From: UBA1563 sp037440065
GTDB lineage: Bacteria > Bacteroidota > Ignavibacteria > Ignavibacteriales > Ignavibacteriaceae
NCBI GenBank assembly: GCA_037440065.1
Contig: JBBIUV010000016.1
Span: forward strand, 124,001 to 188,000
Direction: 5' to 3'
Length of the DNA stretch: 64,000 bases
The translations under genes were made by a program, and so were the position numbers. Each line of letters begins with the position of its first letter. Within the stretch, counting starts at the first letter, position 1. Below the pieces are notes generated by a model that did not search any database, was not told the DNA's origin, and saw only the letters and a list, made by a program, of their open reading frames with translations. Shown one piece after another: positions 1-9,316 of the stretch.

Positions 1-411
1 CATGTTCGTAAATCGCCTTCGGACAACATCAATTCTGAAATTTTCTTAAAAGTTGGAGCTGATTTCATTTTCAGATATGGCCTAGAGTATATCAATCTTA
101 ACGGCTCTGAATACCAGTCAAAGTATGAGCAAATAATTAATAGATTTCAAGTTGAATACAACCTTACCGATAGATTAAATCTTCGAGCGATTATTCAGCC
201 GAACGCTACTCATATGCCGAATAAAGATGATTATCGCAGCAATCTTAGTTCATATAATTTTACTCTCTCGTGGGAGTATTTATCAGGAAGTTTTATCTAT
301 TTCGTTTATAACCGGCTCAGAAACTCTGAAAATATTAACTCTAGTTCTAAGTCTTTTTTAGAGAACAACCAATCAGTGGTTCTGAAACTCAACAAATCAA
401 TTTCGTTGTGA
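1..411 (+). CDS. C-terminal end of an outer-membrane beta-barrel protein (partial)
   Basis: The frame is open from base 1, so the start lies outside the window; 136 residues remain before TGA at 409-411. The visible part has alternating hydrophobic/polar strands rich in aromatics (FRYGLEYINL, FIYFVYNRLR) and ends in a short strand, as outer-membrane barrels do. The spacing, with a YxVYN-type strand shortly before the end, resembles the C-terminus of DUF5916/CBM9-domain barrel proteins of Bacteroidota. That family assignment is inference from style, and no catalytic or binding residues are visible in the fragment. Confidence 0.6.
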   Translation, partial: HVRKSPSDNINSEIFLKVGADFIFRYGLEYINLNGSEYQSKYEQIINRFQVEYNLTDRLNLRAIIQPNATHMPNKDDYRSNLSSYNFTLSWEYLSGSFIYFVYNRLRNSENINSSSKSFLENNQSVVLKLNKSISL

Positions 412-825
412 AATTATTACTAGAAGTGAGAGTGTTCAAAACTTAACTATTAGTAAAAAATTCAAAAAGAAGTTACAGCTACAAGACTTTTTAGAAAAAT
501 TATTGTCCTTGTGGATACTATAGGACAGTTTCATCTTAATAGAACTTTATTTTTGTTCCCGGTTTTTAAGATCATTAAGAAAATTAAAAACCGAGATCAA
601 AAATTTCGAAAAAAAATTGACTGTTTATCAGTGGTTCTTTAGTGCGGCTGAAAAGAGAGTCTAAAAATTATCATTTTTTAATCCTCGTGAATTACCTTCA
701 TGTAACTCACCAGGCGAAGCTGTGCCCGGACTAATTGTAATTACTCTAACGAAAAACTAAGTTTACCCTAAAATGTAAAATAGATTTTAACTAACTGATT
801 ATAAATTAAAATTCGAAAGGGATTT
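412..825. other. Gene-free stretch with a 10-bp inverted repeat
   Basis: No coding frame with a credible start and ribosome site is visible on either strand. It contains an inverted repeat, CGGTTTTTAA at 560-569 and TTAAAAACCG at 584-593, with a 14-base loop. No T-run follows it on + strand, so it is not a classic terminator. A locally GC-richer patch at about 708-731 stands out from the AT-rich surroundings. The next gene's ribosome site (GAAAGGGAT) ends just before 826. Confidence 0.5.
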
Positions 826-1515
826 ATGTTGAAGCGATATTTAACTCCACTGTTGTTCACGTTATTTTATTTGTATGGTTCTATTTTCGCCCAGACCATG
901 ATTAAATTTAATACTCAATGGGTACACGCAAAACCGGAAGTTTTAACTTATCGTACAAACGGTGATCAAGGAAATGGTTTCTTCCAGACTGTCATTACTA
1001 AGAATGATAGTTCCATTGAAGTGCTAGTTCATATGATGACTCCCGGATTTGCAAAAACTTTATTTGGCTCAATGACTCATGATATGATCCCCCAATTTTC
1101 TTCGGGAAAAATCTTCATCGATGAACAGGTGCAGCTAAAGACTGATTCACGTTACGAGGAAGGGCATCTTTTTGTCACAACAGTAGTTAAACCGTATAAT
1201 CGAATATTGAGTAAAGACACAACTTTTAGCGGACATATAATTGATCCTTCTCAAATTCCATTTCTTGCTCGAACTTTACCGCTCACTAAAGATGAAAAGT
1301 TTGAATTTAATTCACTTAATCCCCAATCGAACGAAATATATCCTCTGGTGATAAAAGTTGTAGGTGAAGAATCGGTTCAAAATATTGAATGCTTTAAGGT
1401 GGAATGGAAAGACTTTGAGGGGAATGTAATTTATTGGATCGAAAAAACCGGTCATCACCGAACGATAAAAATTGAACAACCGGATAAACACCGGGTAACA
1501 GAAATCATTTTATAG
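826..1515 (+). CDS. Secreted hypothetical protein, DUF3108-like
   Basis: 229 residues. The first 22 form a signal peptide (positive MLKR, hydrophobic core, cut after IFAQ). The mature part is beta-strand rich, with NEIYPLVIKVVGEE and a closing segment (ECFKVEWKDFEGNVIYWIEKTGHH) of the kind seen in DUF3108/lipocalin-like periplasmic proteins: conversion factor, then a sugar/lipid-binding-like sheet. No catalytic motif is visible. The start ATG has AAAGGGA seven bases upstream. It stands alone between two gaps. The function is unknown; the DUF3108 relationship is a judgement from pattern, not a search. Confidence 0.7.
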   Translation: MLKRYLTPLLFTLFYLYGSIFAQTMIKFNTQWVHAKPEVLTYRTNGDQGNGFFQTVITKNDSSIEVLVHMMTPGFAKTLFGSMTHDMIPQFSSGKIFIDEQVQLKTDSRYEEGHLFVTTVVKPYNRILSKDTTFSGHIIDPSQIPFLARTLPLTKDEKFEFNSLNPQSNEIYPLVIKVVGEESVQNIECFKVEWKDFEGNVIYWIEKTGHHRTIKIEQPDKHRVTEIIL

Positions 1516-1656
1516 AGTTGGTTAATAAGTTCACAAGCCTTATTAAAATTTGATACAAACCATTGAACCTTGAACATCACGTGATATCAATCTTATTTTG
1601 TAACGTAAAAATTTATTTTTTCTGAATTGTCAATAAAGATAAATGAGCGTGATAAT

Positions 1657-2574
1657 ATGCAAGTGACATCAACAATTATAATAATCCTATCTCTTTTATT
1701 GAATGTTAAACTCTTTTACGATTCTAGAAATGGATTAAAGTATATTACCTTTAATGATGAAAATGAAAGAGAAACTTATGAAACGGTGCATCATTTTAAA
1801 GAAGCTCAAAAGATCTCCACCGGCAAAGGTATTAAAGTGGGAGTGATTGATAAATATTTCGGGTATAAAAAACACAGTGATTTTTATTCGGGTGGAAAAG
1901 ATTTTACCAACGACACCCAAGTGTTTGAAGAGATAGATGAACACGGTTATTGGATGGCTACAACCTTAAAGGAAATAGCTCCCGATGTGAAGGTATTTGC
2001 GTTGAATGCGCGTAGTGATGATAAAGATGATGAGGCACAAAATATTATCAACGCAATCAACTGGGCAATCGAAAATGATTTAGACATCCTAACATATTCG
2101 GCAGAATCTTTTGACCCCAAGAATCGGGACAAGATTGACAGCGCAGTAACGAAAGCCAATCAACACGGTATTGTTACAACTTTTATAAACTATCCTTTCG
2201 CCGATAATATATTTCCGTGGGGTTTATTCCCTTATCAGGGGAATCAATATTCAAGGAAACCCGATCTTAACATTTACCACTATGATTATAATAGTTTGTT
2301 GATTTTGGTTTACAATAGATATTTGGAGTCAGGCAGAAAACCGAGAAACGGTGATGAAGTACCTTATTTGTCAATTTCATCTATGTCGCCGGTTTTAGCC
2401 GGATTTGTCGCCTTGATGATGGAAATAAAAAAGGATTTATCCCCTAATGAATACAAACAAATTCTTGTTGCCACGAGTAAAGAAATGGAATTTAAAGGGA
2501 AGAAATATGAACACGTGGTTGATATTGCGAAAGCATTAGAATTTTTAAGAGAAGAATCGACTGTAAAGCAATAA
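1657..2574 (+). CDS. Membrane-anchored subtilase (S8)-like protein
   Basis: About 305 residues from ATG 1657; a longer TTG start at 1627 is possible but less natural. A hydrophobic N-terminus (residues 5-20) should act as signal or anchor. The subtilase triad can be traced: Asp65 in GVIDKYFG, His96 in DEHGYWMA, and Ser242 in SSMSPVLAGF. The serine loop is one residue shorter than the usual GTSMAxP and lacks the GT, so activity is uncertain. The protein is also short for a secreted subtilase and has no prodomain. It could be a degenerate, non-proteolytic family member. Confidence 0.65.
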   Translation: MQVTSTIIIILSLLLNVKLFYDSRNGLKYITFNDENERETYETVHHFKEAQKISTGKGIKVGVIDKYFGYKKHSDFYSGGKDFTNDTQVFEEIDEHGYWMATTLKEIAPDVKVFALNARSDDKDDEAQNIINAINWAIENDLDILTYSAESFDPKNRDKIDSAVTKANQHGIVTTFINYPFADNIFPWGLFPYQGNQYSRKPDLNIYHYDYNSLLILVYNRYLESGRKPRNGDEVPYLSISSMSPVLAGFVALMMEIKKDLSPNEYKQILVATSKEMEFKGKKYEHVVDIAKALEFLREESTVKQ

Positions 2575-2675
2575 TATTTTATACAATTTTAACTGTCCGA
2601 GTACAATGAAGAATTTGATGTATGGATTCTTCGGATAAAGATGGATCTATCTTTCTTTATTATTTAAGGGAAATT

Positions 2676-3074
2676 ATGGAAAATAAAGAACACGAGTTAG
2701 TTGTTGAAAAAGAATATTTCCATGAAATTCGTGGTGATTATCTGTACATAAAATTTTCAGACCCGGAGACCCTTGAAAGTTGCAAACGGGAAGCTTTGGC
2801 GACAAAAAGATTACTTAACTTCTATGCCATTAAAAAAGTTATAGCCGATAACCGGGAGAAAAAATCGTTCTTGAAAAAATTTGAGGAATTTGCGTTATCG
2901 ATGTTCTACTTGAAGGAGGAACTCTATACCCACATCTCAAAAGTAGCAGCGGTATTTGAGTTAGAAGAATTAAACAGAATGCTATTCTGGGAAACAGCTG
3001 CACGTAATAGGTTTTTAGAACTTAAAATATTTTCAGATATTGAGAGCGCTGAAGAGTGGATCAAAAGTAAATAA
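2676..3074 (+). CDS. SpoIIAA/STAS-like domain protein
   Basis: 132 residues from ATG 2676, chosen because AAGGG sits five bases upstream; an in-frame ATG at 2622 would add 18 residues without a ribosome site. The C-terminal half (VAAVFELEELNRMLFWETAARNR then FSDIESAEEWI) follows the SpoIIAA-like/STAS pattern, in which a strand is followed by 'FxExxAxNRG' and ends in 'FTDxxEAxxWL'. Proteins of this kind are small cytoplasmic modules of mostly unknown role. The next gene starts 14 bases later, so the two may be cotranscribed. Confidence 0.6.
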   Translation: MENKEHELVVEKEYFHEIRGDYLYIKFSDPETLESCKREALATKRLLNFYAIKKVIADNREKKSFLKKFEEFALSMFYLKEELYTHISKVAAVFELEELNRMLFWETAARNRFLELKIFSDIESAEEWIKSK

Positions 3075-3088
3075 GTGGTTATGCTAAA

Positions 3089-3583
3089 TTGAATTTATTA
3101 CGGAATATAATATCAAACGGCTTCATCCCGGTTATTCCAATCCTTATCTGGAATCTACTATTTACCTCTAAGCTTCCTCCAGCTTTAGGCTCGGAGTCTT
3201 TTAATCGTGGTGTCCCATTTTTCATTCTGCTTGGAGAAAATATTTTTCGATCAATATTTTTTTTATTCATATTGTTTATCAAGTTGGAGAGTAAAACTGC
3301 AAGTGGAAGGATGGGGGTCAGAATATATTCAATTGGAATTTTTCTCTATTTCCTTTCCTGGTTGCTGCTGATGTATTTCCCAAATTCCTCTTGGAGCAAT
3401 AGTATTATAGGATTTTCTGCTCCTGCTGTTACACCATTTGTATGGATGCTGGGAATCAGCTTAATGGCAGAGTCATTTTATTTCAAATTACCATTCTTAA
3501 AATGGTATCTAATAATTCCAAGTTTGCTATTTATACTGTTCCACACCGCACACACGGTGCTAGTTTATCAAAGAACTTACTGA
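3089..3583 (+). CDS. Small integral membrane protein, unknown function
   Basis: 164 residues from TTG 3089; no in-frame ATG gives the first membrane helix, but the start is not well supported by a ribosome site. Four to five hydrophobic segments are visible (about residues 8-25, 43-62, 78-97, 108-128 and 138-157) with few charged residues between them. I do not recognise the family. It follows the STAS-like gene by 14 bases. No catalytic residues stand out. Confidence 0.55.
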   Translation: MNLLRNIISNGFIPVIPILIWNLLFTSKLPPALGSESFNRGVPFFILLGENIFRSIFFLFILFIKLESKTASGRMGVRIYSIGIFLYFLSWLLLMYFPNSSWSNSIIGFSAPAVTPFVWMLGISLMAESFYFKLPFLKWYLIIPSLLFILFHTAHTVLVYQRTY

Positions 3584-3654
3584 AACAAAAAATATAACAG
3601 CTTGATAAAAAAAGAATTTATGATTAAACAAGATATGAAGAAGAGTAAATTAAC

Positions 3655-4092
3655 ATGAAAGAAAGAGAAGCAGCAGAAGCAATGGATGCCTCATACAATT
3701 GCGCCCAATCTGTTTTACTTCCATATTTGAAAAATTTTAATATACCAGAGGGCGACGGAATAAAAATTGCTTCTGTGTTTGGTGCAGGGATGGGGAGAAT
3801 GCAAGAAACCTGCGGCGCCGTTACCGGAGCTTTTATCGTATTAGGATTGGAATACGGATTCACAAATCCAAAAGATCAAACACAAAGAGACCAACTTCTG
3901 GAAAAGACAAAAGAATTTGTTCTAAAATTTAAGAATGAATTTGGAACAATATCATGCAGGGAACTTTTAATGTGCAATTTCAACACTGAAGAAGGGATGA
4001 AGAAACACAAAGATGAAAACCAAAGAGAGTTAATCTGTAAGAAATGTGTTAAATATTCTGCAAAAACTTTAGAAGAAATGCTTGGTAAATAA
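3655..4092 (+). CDS. C_GCAxxG_C_C family redox-type protein
   Basis: 145 residues. It carries the family's cysteine signature: YNCAQSV near residue 18, GAGMGRMQETCGAVTGA around residues 43-60, then ISCRELLMC and ICKKCVKY near the C-terminus. Members are small putative redox-active, possibly metal-binding proteins, common in anaerobes; their reaction is not established. The start ATG is preceded by a purine-rich stretch (GAAGAAGAG). No partner gene is adjacent. The family call is secure from the motif; the biochemical role is not. Confidence 0.85.
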   Translation: MKEREAAEAMDASYNCAQSVLLPYLKNFNIPEGDGIKIASVFGAGMGRMQETCGAVTGAFIVLGLEYGFTNPKDQTQRDQLLEKTKEFVLKFKNEFGTISCRELLMCNFNTEEGMKKHKDENQRELICKKCVKYSAKTLEEMLGK

Positions 4093-4162
4093 TAATTCCT
4101 CTAACAAAATCATTTTCTAAAATTCATTAATAAGAACTTCCACCATCAAATAAGGAACACAA

Positions 4163-6952
4163 ATGAATCTCGGACAGAATCTTATAAAATTTTTACAAAC
4201 TTCAGTGTGTGCAATCGTTGTAATTGTTTCCATCACTCCATTATCGGGGCAGCAAAAAAACTATTTCTACGAAAGGAATCACAAAATATCGAGTTCGAGT
4301 TTACTTGAAAATCATAATCAAAATCAATTGAAGTTCAATCAAGAATCATTCTTTGCGTCTGATCCGCTTTGGGATAAACAATTTACAATTCCCGGAGTGG
4401 ATGGAACTGTCTATGCACTCGCAGCAAGCGGTACGGATCTTTATGTCGGCGGAAGTTTTACCGTAGCAGGGCACGCCGTTGCTAACAATATTGCCAGATG
4501 GGACGGAACTGAATGGCACTCGGTAGGTACCGGTGAAGAAAACGGCGTTGGTGGAACGGTACAGTCGATAGCTGTACTAAATGGAAAACTTTACGTTGGT
4601 GGTATGTTTACAAAGGTCGGCAAAAATCTGGATGCCAATGGCGTTGCATCCTGGGACGGTATTAAGTGGTCTTCGCTAGGTATCGGGGCTGAAAATGGAT
4701 TAAGATTTGCCAGCACTGACTTTTCTGGCAATCCTGCGATTTCTATGGGACATGGATATTCTTTACTAGCAAAAGACTCACTTCTATTTGTTGGAGGTTT
4801 TTTTAACCGTGCAGGAACCGCTCATGCTCAAGGGCTCGCGGTTTGGAACGATAATCAATCTACTTGGTCAGATGTTGGGGGAAGCATTAGAAACGAAGAT
4901 ACTTTAAATCCTGCTTATGCATATGCAATGGTTATAAAAGATGATATTCTTTACATAGGAGGAAAATTTACAAGAGCCGGTTCGACTCCGGCGAAAGGAT
5001 TTGCCGCTTGGGATTATTCGAAGCAGCAGTGGTCGGAAGTAGGAGGCGGTGTAACTGGAAGAATTCCATGGATTCGTCAAATCACGGTCGCACCAAATGG
5101 CAATTTAGTTGTTGTCGGGAAATTTGATTCAGTCGGAACTCCTGCAAAACTTGCAAATGGTTTAGCCAAATGGAATGGTCGTAGTTGGGAGACGATGAAT
5201 TTCTTCCCTGAATCTATTCAAGGTCCAGGTACGATACCGGATGTAAGGGCGGCACTTTATCGAGGGAATGATCTTTATATCGGTGGCGGATTTAGAATTG
5301 TTGATGCTAACGGAGATACGGCAAAGGCTCTGGCTAAATGGGATGGTACCAATTGGACTAAAGTAGGAAACATGGAATTTGAATTTAATTCCCAAATATG
5401 GGGTGCAATAACATCACTTGCTATCGTTACATCGGGTTTGGAGGCACGCATTTATGCCGCGGGTGAAATGTCTAAAGCCGACGATCGGTTTGTTTCAAAT
5501 ATAGCAAGCTACAGTCCAACTAGTTTCATTGATTTTGGATGGAAAGCTCTCGTAGATTATCAAGGAGGAATGGGTCTTTATCCTGATTTTAACTTTCCGG
5601 AAGTCAGAGCCATTTCAACAATTGATGATACTTCGGTTGTAGTTGGCGGAAGCTTTTCTATTGTTGGCGGAGCAAGCTACCGTTCAATTGTAAAATGGAA
5701 TGGAGCAATGAAGCAGTGGGAGGGACTTGCCGAGGGAATTGATGGTGAAATAAATACAATTGCAGTTGATAGAAAAACAAACGAAATTTTTGTTGGTGGA
5801 TATTTTGGCAAAGCAGGAACAGAAGTAGCTTACCATATTGCCCGATGGGATGGTTTGCAATGGCATTCGGTGGGAATCGGTGTAGGGGGTGTGCGGAATC
5901 CTTCAGTTGATGCTATCGCTATTCGCGGAGATACAGTCTATGTTGGGGGAAGGTTCGCTGTGGTAGGAGATTCAATAAATCCGTTGATTTCTGCAAATTC
6001 GATTGCACGTTGGATTCGTTCAAAGGGGCAGTGGGATACTTTAGGATTGGGTGGAGGAGTTCGGATCGCTAATGACCCTTCATTAACAATAGTTAAGTCA
6101 ATTAGTTTTGATGAAAATGGTCAAATGGTTGTTGGAGGAATGTTTGATCAAGCTGGATCTGCATACGCATATAATGTCGCAAGTTGGGATGGAAAGAGTT
6201 GGAATTCAATTGGTTTTGATATTGAAAATGGGGTAAATGGAGAAGTCATTTCGGTAACTCATTTTAAAGGTAATCTCATTGTTGGAGGAAGTTTCACTTC
6301 AGCTGGTGCTTCAAACGCATCGTGCTTGGCAGAATGGAATGGCGTAAACTGGGCTGAATTTGGCGGTGGCGTGGGATATGATAAGAATAATTGGGAAAGC
6401 CCGATGGTTTTTTACTTGAAGGGAGATAAAGAAAAACTTATCGTTTCGGGTTGGTTTAATAAAACTGGTGATGTTTATGCAAATAACATAGCCGCCTGGA
6501 ATGGAAGTAATTGGTCAGCATTAGGAGATGGAACCAATAGTACCGTTCTAAGCACAGAAATTACAAATGATGGGATATATGAAGGCGGATTATTTAGTGT
6601 TGCCGGTGGGGCTCCATCTGTAGCCTTTGCTAAATGGAGAGGAAAAATCGTAAGTGATGTTCGCGAAAGTTCATCAAAAACTCCTTCTGATTTTATCCTG
6701 CTGCAAAACTATCCGAATCCATTTAATCCAACAACGACAATGCAATTTACCATTCCAACAAGCGGTAAAGTTAGTTTGAAAGTGTATAATATGTTGGGTC
6801 AAGTGGTCTCGGTTCTATTAGATGGTTTTGTTAAAGAAGGAATTAATCATCAAATAGAATTCGACGGAACAAAATTAGCCAGCGGTACATATTTTTCGGT
6901 ATTAGAATTTTCGGGTAAACGACTTGTAAAGAAAATGTTGCTTTTAAAATGA
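4163..6952 (+). CDS. Secreted repeat (beta-propeller-like) protein with T9SS type A sorting domain
   Basis: 929 residues. A signal sequence covers roughly residues 1-30. The body (about residues 65-830) consists of about 13 repeats of the type 'LYVGGxFTxAG…ANNIARWDGxxWxxVGxG', which should form a Kelch-like propeller. The last ~90 residues are a type A sorting domain (ILLQNYPNPFNPTT, then VYNMLGQVV, then LASGTYFSVL and a Lys-rich end). It is therefore exported across the outer membrane by the type IX system and processed at the cell surface. The ligand is unknown. The repeats cluster within one gene with no break in frame. Confidence 0.9.
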   Translation: MNLGQNLIKFLQTSVCAIVVIVSITPLSGQQKNYFYERNHKISSSSLLENHNQNQLKFNQESFFASDPLWDKQFTIPGVDGTVYALAASGTDLYVGGSFTVAGHAVANNIARWDGTEWHSVGTGEENGVGGTVQSIAVLNGKLYVGGMFTKVGKNLDANGVASWDGIKWSSLGIGAENGLRFASTDFSGNPAISMGHGYSLLAKDSLLFVGGFFNRAGTAHAQGLAVWNDNQSTWSDVGGSIRNEDTLNPAYAYAMVIKDDILYIGGKFTRAGSTPAKGFAAWDYSKQQWSEVGGGVTGRIPWIRQITVAPNGNLVVVGKFDSVGTPAKLANGLAKWNGRSWETMNFFPESIQGPGTIPDVRAALYRGNDLYIGGGFRIVDANGDTAKALAKWDGTNWTKVGNMEFEFNSQIWGAITSLAIVTSGLEARIYAAGEMSKADDRFVSNIASYSPTSFIDFGWKALVDYQGGMGLYPDFNFPEVRAISTIDDTSVVVGGSFSIVGGASYRSIVKWNGAMKQWEGLAEGIDGEINTIAVDRKTNEIFVGGYFGKAGTEVAYHIARWDGLQWHSVGIGVGGVRNPSVDAIAIRGDTVYVGGRFAVVGDSINPLISANSIARWIRSKGQWDTLGLGGGVRIANDPSLTIVKSISFDENGQMVVGGMFDQAGSAYAYNVASWDGKSWNSIGFDIENGVNGEVISVTHFKGNLIVGGSFTSAGASNASCLAEWNGVNWAEFGGGVGYDKNNWESPMVFYLKGDKEKLIVSGWFNKTGDVYANNIAAWNGSNWSALGDGTNSTVLSTEITNDGIYEGGLFSVAGGAPSVAFAKWRGKIVSDVRESSSKTPSDFILLQNYPNPFNPTTTMQFTIPTSGKVSLKVYNMLGQVVSVLLDGFVKEGINHQIEFDGTKLASGTYFSVLEFSGKRLVKKMLLLK

Positions 6953-6969
6953 TGGTTAAGCATTGAAAA

Positions 6970-8061
6970 ATGAAACGTATTAATTACACATTTGAGAAAA
7001 GACATTTAAGCACTAATAATTTATCCTGGCTTTTTGTTTTTTCTCTCCTAATATTTTGGTGTTTCTGTTTGTCAGTCAAGGGACAATCAGTATTGGAAAA
7101 GAAGAAGGAAGATTTGTCTGATAGTTCAAAAACAAAATCTTCACTTCTTGTTGCAACGGGATACGTAAGTGATTTATACTCAATTTCTTCACATAACACT
7201 ATTCCTTACCTTGGTCTTGGTCATTTTATGCAGGAGGAATGGGTTGCGGGTTCAATTTTTTTAGGAGGTGAAGTAGGGCTCTATCTATTAAAAGATAATA
7301 TGCTAAAAAAAATGGATAAGGATAACTGGAGAATGTATCCCAACATTTCAAACAGTTTTCAATATCAAAAAACAAACGGTTTAAGTGCTAAATCTAAGGC
7401 ATATAATGACTATGCCAACATTTCACAACTCGTATACTATAATCTCAGGTTGGTTGATTTTTTTACTGCATATCGAACGTACCATGCAAAGTCTGCTGCC
7501 ATAAATAAAGTGAAACTTCCTGATGACGGTGTTGTAAGTTTAATGGTTTCTCCATTCAAACCAAAATATTTAACAAATCCATGGGTTTTCGTTCCGATGA
7601 TTCTTGCAGGAACCGTTGCTTATTTTGATAGCAAGAACGATAAACCTCTCTCAAGGGCAGAAGAAATAACCATGTTTAACAAAACTTATTCACCTTCACA
7701 AGCGGCGTTAACTTATGGAGGTATCCAAACATTACGATATATGGCAGTAGCTTCCGGAGAAGAAATGTTTTTTAGAGGTACTCTCCAAACTGAATTAACT
7801 GAGGTTACGAATCCAATGTTTGCTTTAGGTGCTAGTTCGTTGTTATTTGGAATCTGGCACATTCCGAATAATGGTGTTGGGAATGGACTTGCCGCAACAT
7901 TAGCTGGTGTGTATTTGGGTTATCGCTTTGAAAAAAACGGTTATGATTTGGGTGAAGTAATAGCCACGCATTTTTGGTTGGATTGGATTGTAAGTTTAGT
8001 TGAACTTGCACGAAATCCGCGCAACGCACAATTCGTTTATGGAGCAAAATGGAAATTATAA
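6970..8061 (+). CDS. CPBP (Abi/CAAX) family intramembrane metalloprotease
   Basis: 363 residues. Three CPBP motifs are present: EEMFFRG with Glu264-Glu265 and Arg269, FGIWH with His297, and THFWLDW with His334. These bind the catalytic zinc and water in the membrane. An N-terminal hydrophobic segment (residues 19-39) looks like a signal sequence, and a ~200-residue unassigned region precedes the protease core, longer than in most CPBP proteins. It starts 17 bases after the T9SS protein and may share its transcript. Substrate unknown; related proteins cut prenylated proteins or bacteriocin-type peptides. Confidence 0.85.
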   Translation: MKRINYTFEKRHLSTNNLSWLFVFSLLIFWCFCLSVKGQSVLEKKKEDLSDSSKTKSSLLVATGYVSDLYSISSHNTIPYLGLGHFMQEEWVAGSIFLGGEVGLYLLKDNMLKKMDKDNWRMYPNISNSFQYQKTNGLSAKSKAYNDYANISQLVYYNLRLVDFFTAYRTYHAKSAAINKVKLPDDGVVSLMVSPFKPKYLTNPWVFVPMILAGTVAYFDSKNDKPLSRAEEITMFNKTYSPSQAALTYGGIQTLRYMAVASGEEMFFRGTLQTELTEVTNPMFALGASSLLFGIWHIPNNGVGNGLAATLAGVYLGYRFEKNGYDLGEVIATHFWLDWIVSLVELARNPRNAQFVYGAKWKL

Positions 8062-8118
8062 AAATTGATTTTCGCTTACCATTAATGTTCTATCAAATTA
8101 ATTTACAAAATAAGATTA

Positions 8119-8790
8119 GTGAAATTACTTAATTTGAATCCTTGGTTACAAATACCGTTAGAAGATTATGAAGCTCATATGTCTCTGGCTTCGATAGCTC
8201 AGGCTCAATACCTTTCACAAGTTCTCCAAGATAGTGTGCTAAATATTTTACCAACGTCAGTTGCAATTATCGGATGTGCCGGTGGAAATGGATTTGATCA
8301 ATTACCGCCGGATATTGTTAGAAGAGTAGTTGGTGTTGAAATAAATCCTCAATACTTAGATAAACTACAAGAAAGATACATGTACTATTTTGACCGGCTC
8401 GAACTTATTTGTCAGGATTTTCAATCATCAGTCTGTTCTTTTAATCCGGTCGATTTAGTTTTTGCTGCTCTTATTTTCGAGTATGTTGATTTCATTTCAG
8501 GTCTTTCATCAATACTAAAATTTATTAAGCCGGGTGGTTACCTGGCTGTAATATTACAACTGCCGAATGAAAATGTTTCGGCAGTTAGTCCAAGTCCCTA
8601 TACAAGTCTCTGGAAACTTAATGGATATTTAAAATTAATCCAACCGGAAGAATTTGAAGTCCATGCAAAATCAGTTGGACTATCTATTGTAACGAGCAAA
8701 AGCACGGTGCTTGATTCCGGTAAAATGTTCCATGAATTTCTTTTTCAAAAAGGGTATGATGAAACTTATACAACGGTTATTGATTTTTAA
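8119..8790 (+). CDS. Class I SAM-dependent methyltransferase
   Basis: 223 residues from GTG 8119. The SAM-binding loop reads AIIGCAGGNGFDQL (about residues 48-62), followed by the acidic strand VVGVEINPQYL and FNPVDLVFAALIFEYVD as motif II. A KPGGYL motif precedes the C-terminal sheet, which fits a class I Rossmann methyltransferase. The first 45 residues are helical and may form the substrate cap. The acceptor cannot be told. It is the first of a run of small accessory enzymes. Confidence 0.8.
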   Translation: MKLLNLNPWLQIPLEDYEAHMSLASIAQAQYLSQVLQDSVLNILPTSVAIIGCAGGNGFDQLPPDIVRRVVGVEINPQYLDKLQERYMYYFDRLELICQDFQSSVCSFNPVDLVFAALIFEYVDFISGLSSILKFIKPGGYLAVILQLPNENVSAVSPSPYTSLWKLNGYLKLIQPEEFEVHAKSVGLSIVTSKSTVLDSGKMFHEFLFQKGYDETYTTVIDF

Positions 8791-8880
8791 ATCAGAGAGA
8801 AAAACTGAACATGTTTGAGAAAATTATTTTTCAGGCATCCATTCTTCTTCATAATTTGATACGAATGAAAACAAAAGTGT

Positions 8881-9270
8881 ATGAGTAAAATAAAACCTAA
8901 AAATGGAAAAGATATTTTGGAAAAAGTTATGCAATTGCTTTTTAATTTATCCCAAGAAATACGCTACGTAGCGATTTATCGTAGCGGGGAACTAATCACA
9001 TCTTCAAGGCCGGATTTACCAGGTGCCAGTTCTTCTGAATCTGATAAGTATGAGGAAATAATAGTTAACCCTACTCTCTTAACATTGCTTCGTCAGCGCG
9101 GTGAAATTGATTGCGGTGGCGTTGAGTACGTCATTATTCGTTATGGAAATTTCTTCCAGTTCGTTCAACCTATCAATGATGGACATGTTTCTATAGCATT
9201 TGATGCAGATTGTCATTATGAAAAGTTACTTCCAAAAATTCAAAAAATCTTAAAGATTAATTTGCTATAA
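8881..9270 (+). CDS. Hypothetical protein, possible Roadblock-like fold
   Basis: 129 residues from ATG 8881. The pattern is an N-terminal helix (residues 9-25), a strand pair (RYVAIYRSGELITSS), a long middle helix (NPTLLTLLRQRGE), two strands (GGVEYVIIRYGNFFQFVQPI) and a final helix. This resembles the Roadblock/LC7 or longin arrangement, but I cannot confirm it by eye. No catalytic motif is visible. It sits between two methyltransferase genes, which does not in itself explain its role. Confidence 0.6.
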   Translation: MSKIKPKNGKDILEKVMQLLFNLSQEIRYVAIYRSGELITSSRPDLPGASSSESDKYEEIIVNPTLLTLLRQRGEIDCGGVEYVIIRYGNFFQFVQPINDGHVSIAFDADCHYEKLLPKIQKILKINLL

Positions 9271-9316
9271 ATATCAGATCATCTTACTACAATATTTTAA
9301 AAATTGGAATGTAAAT

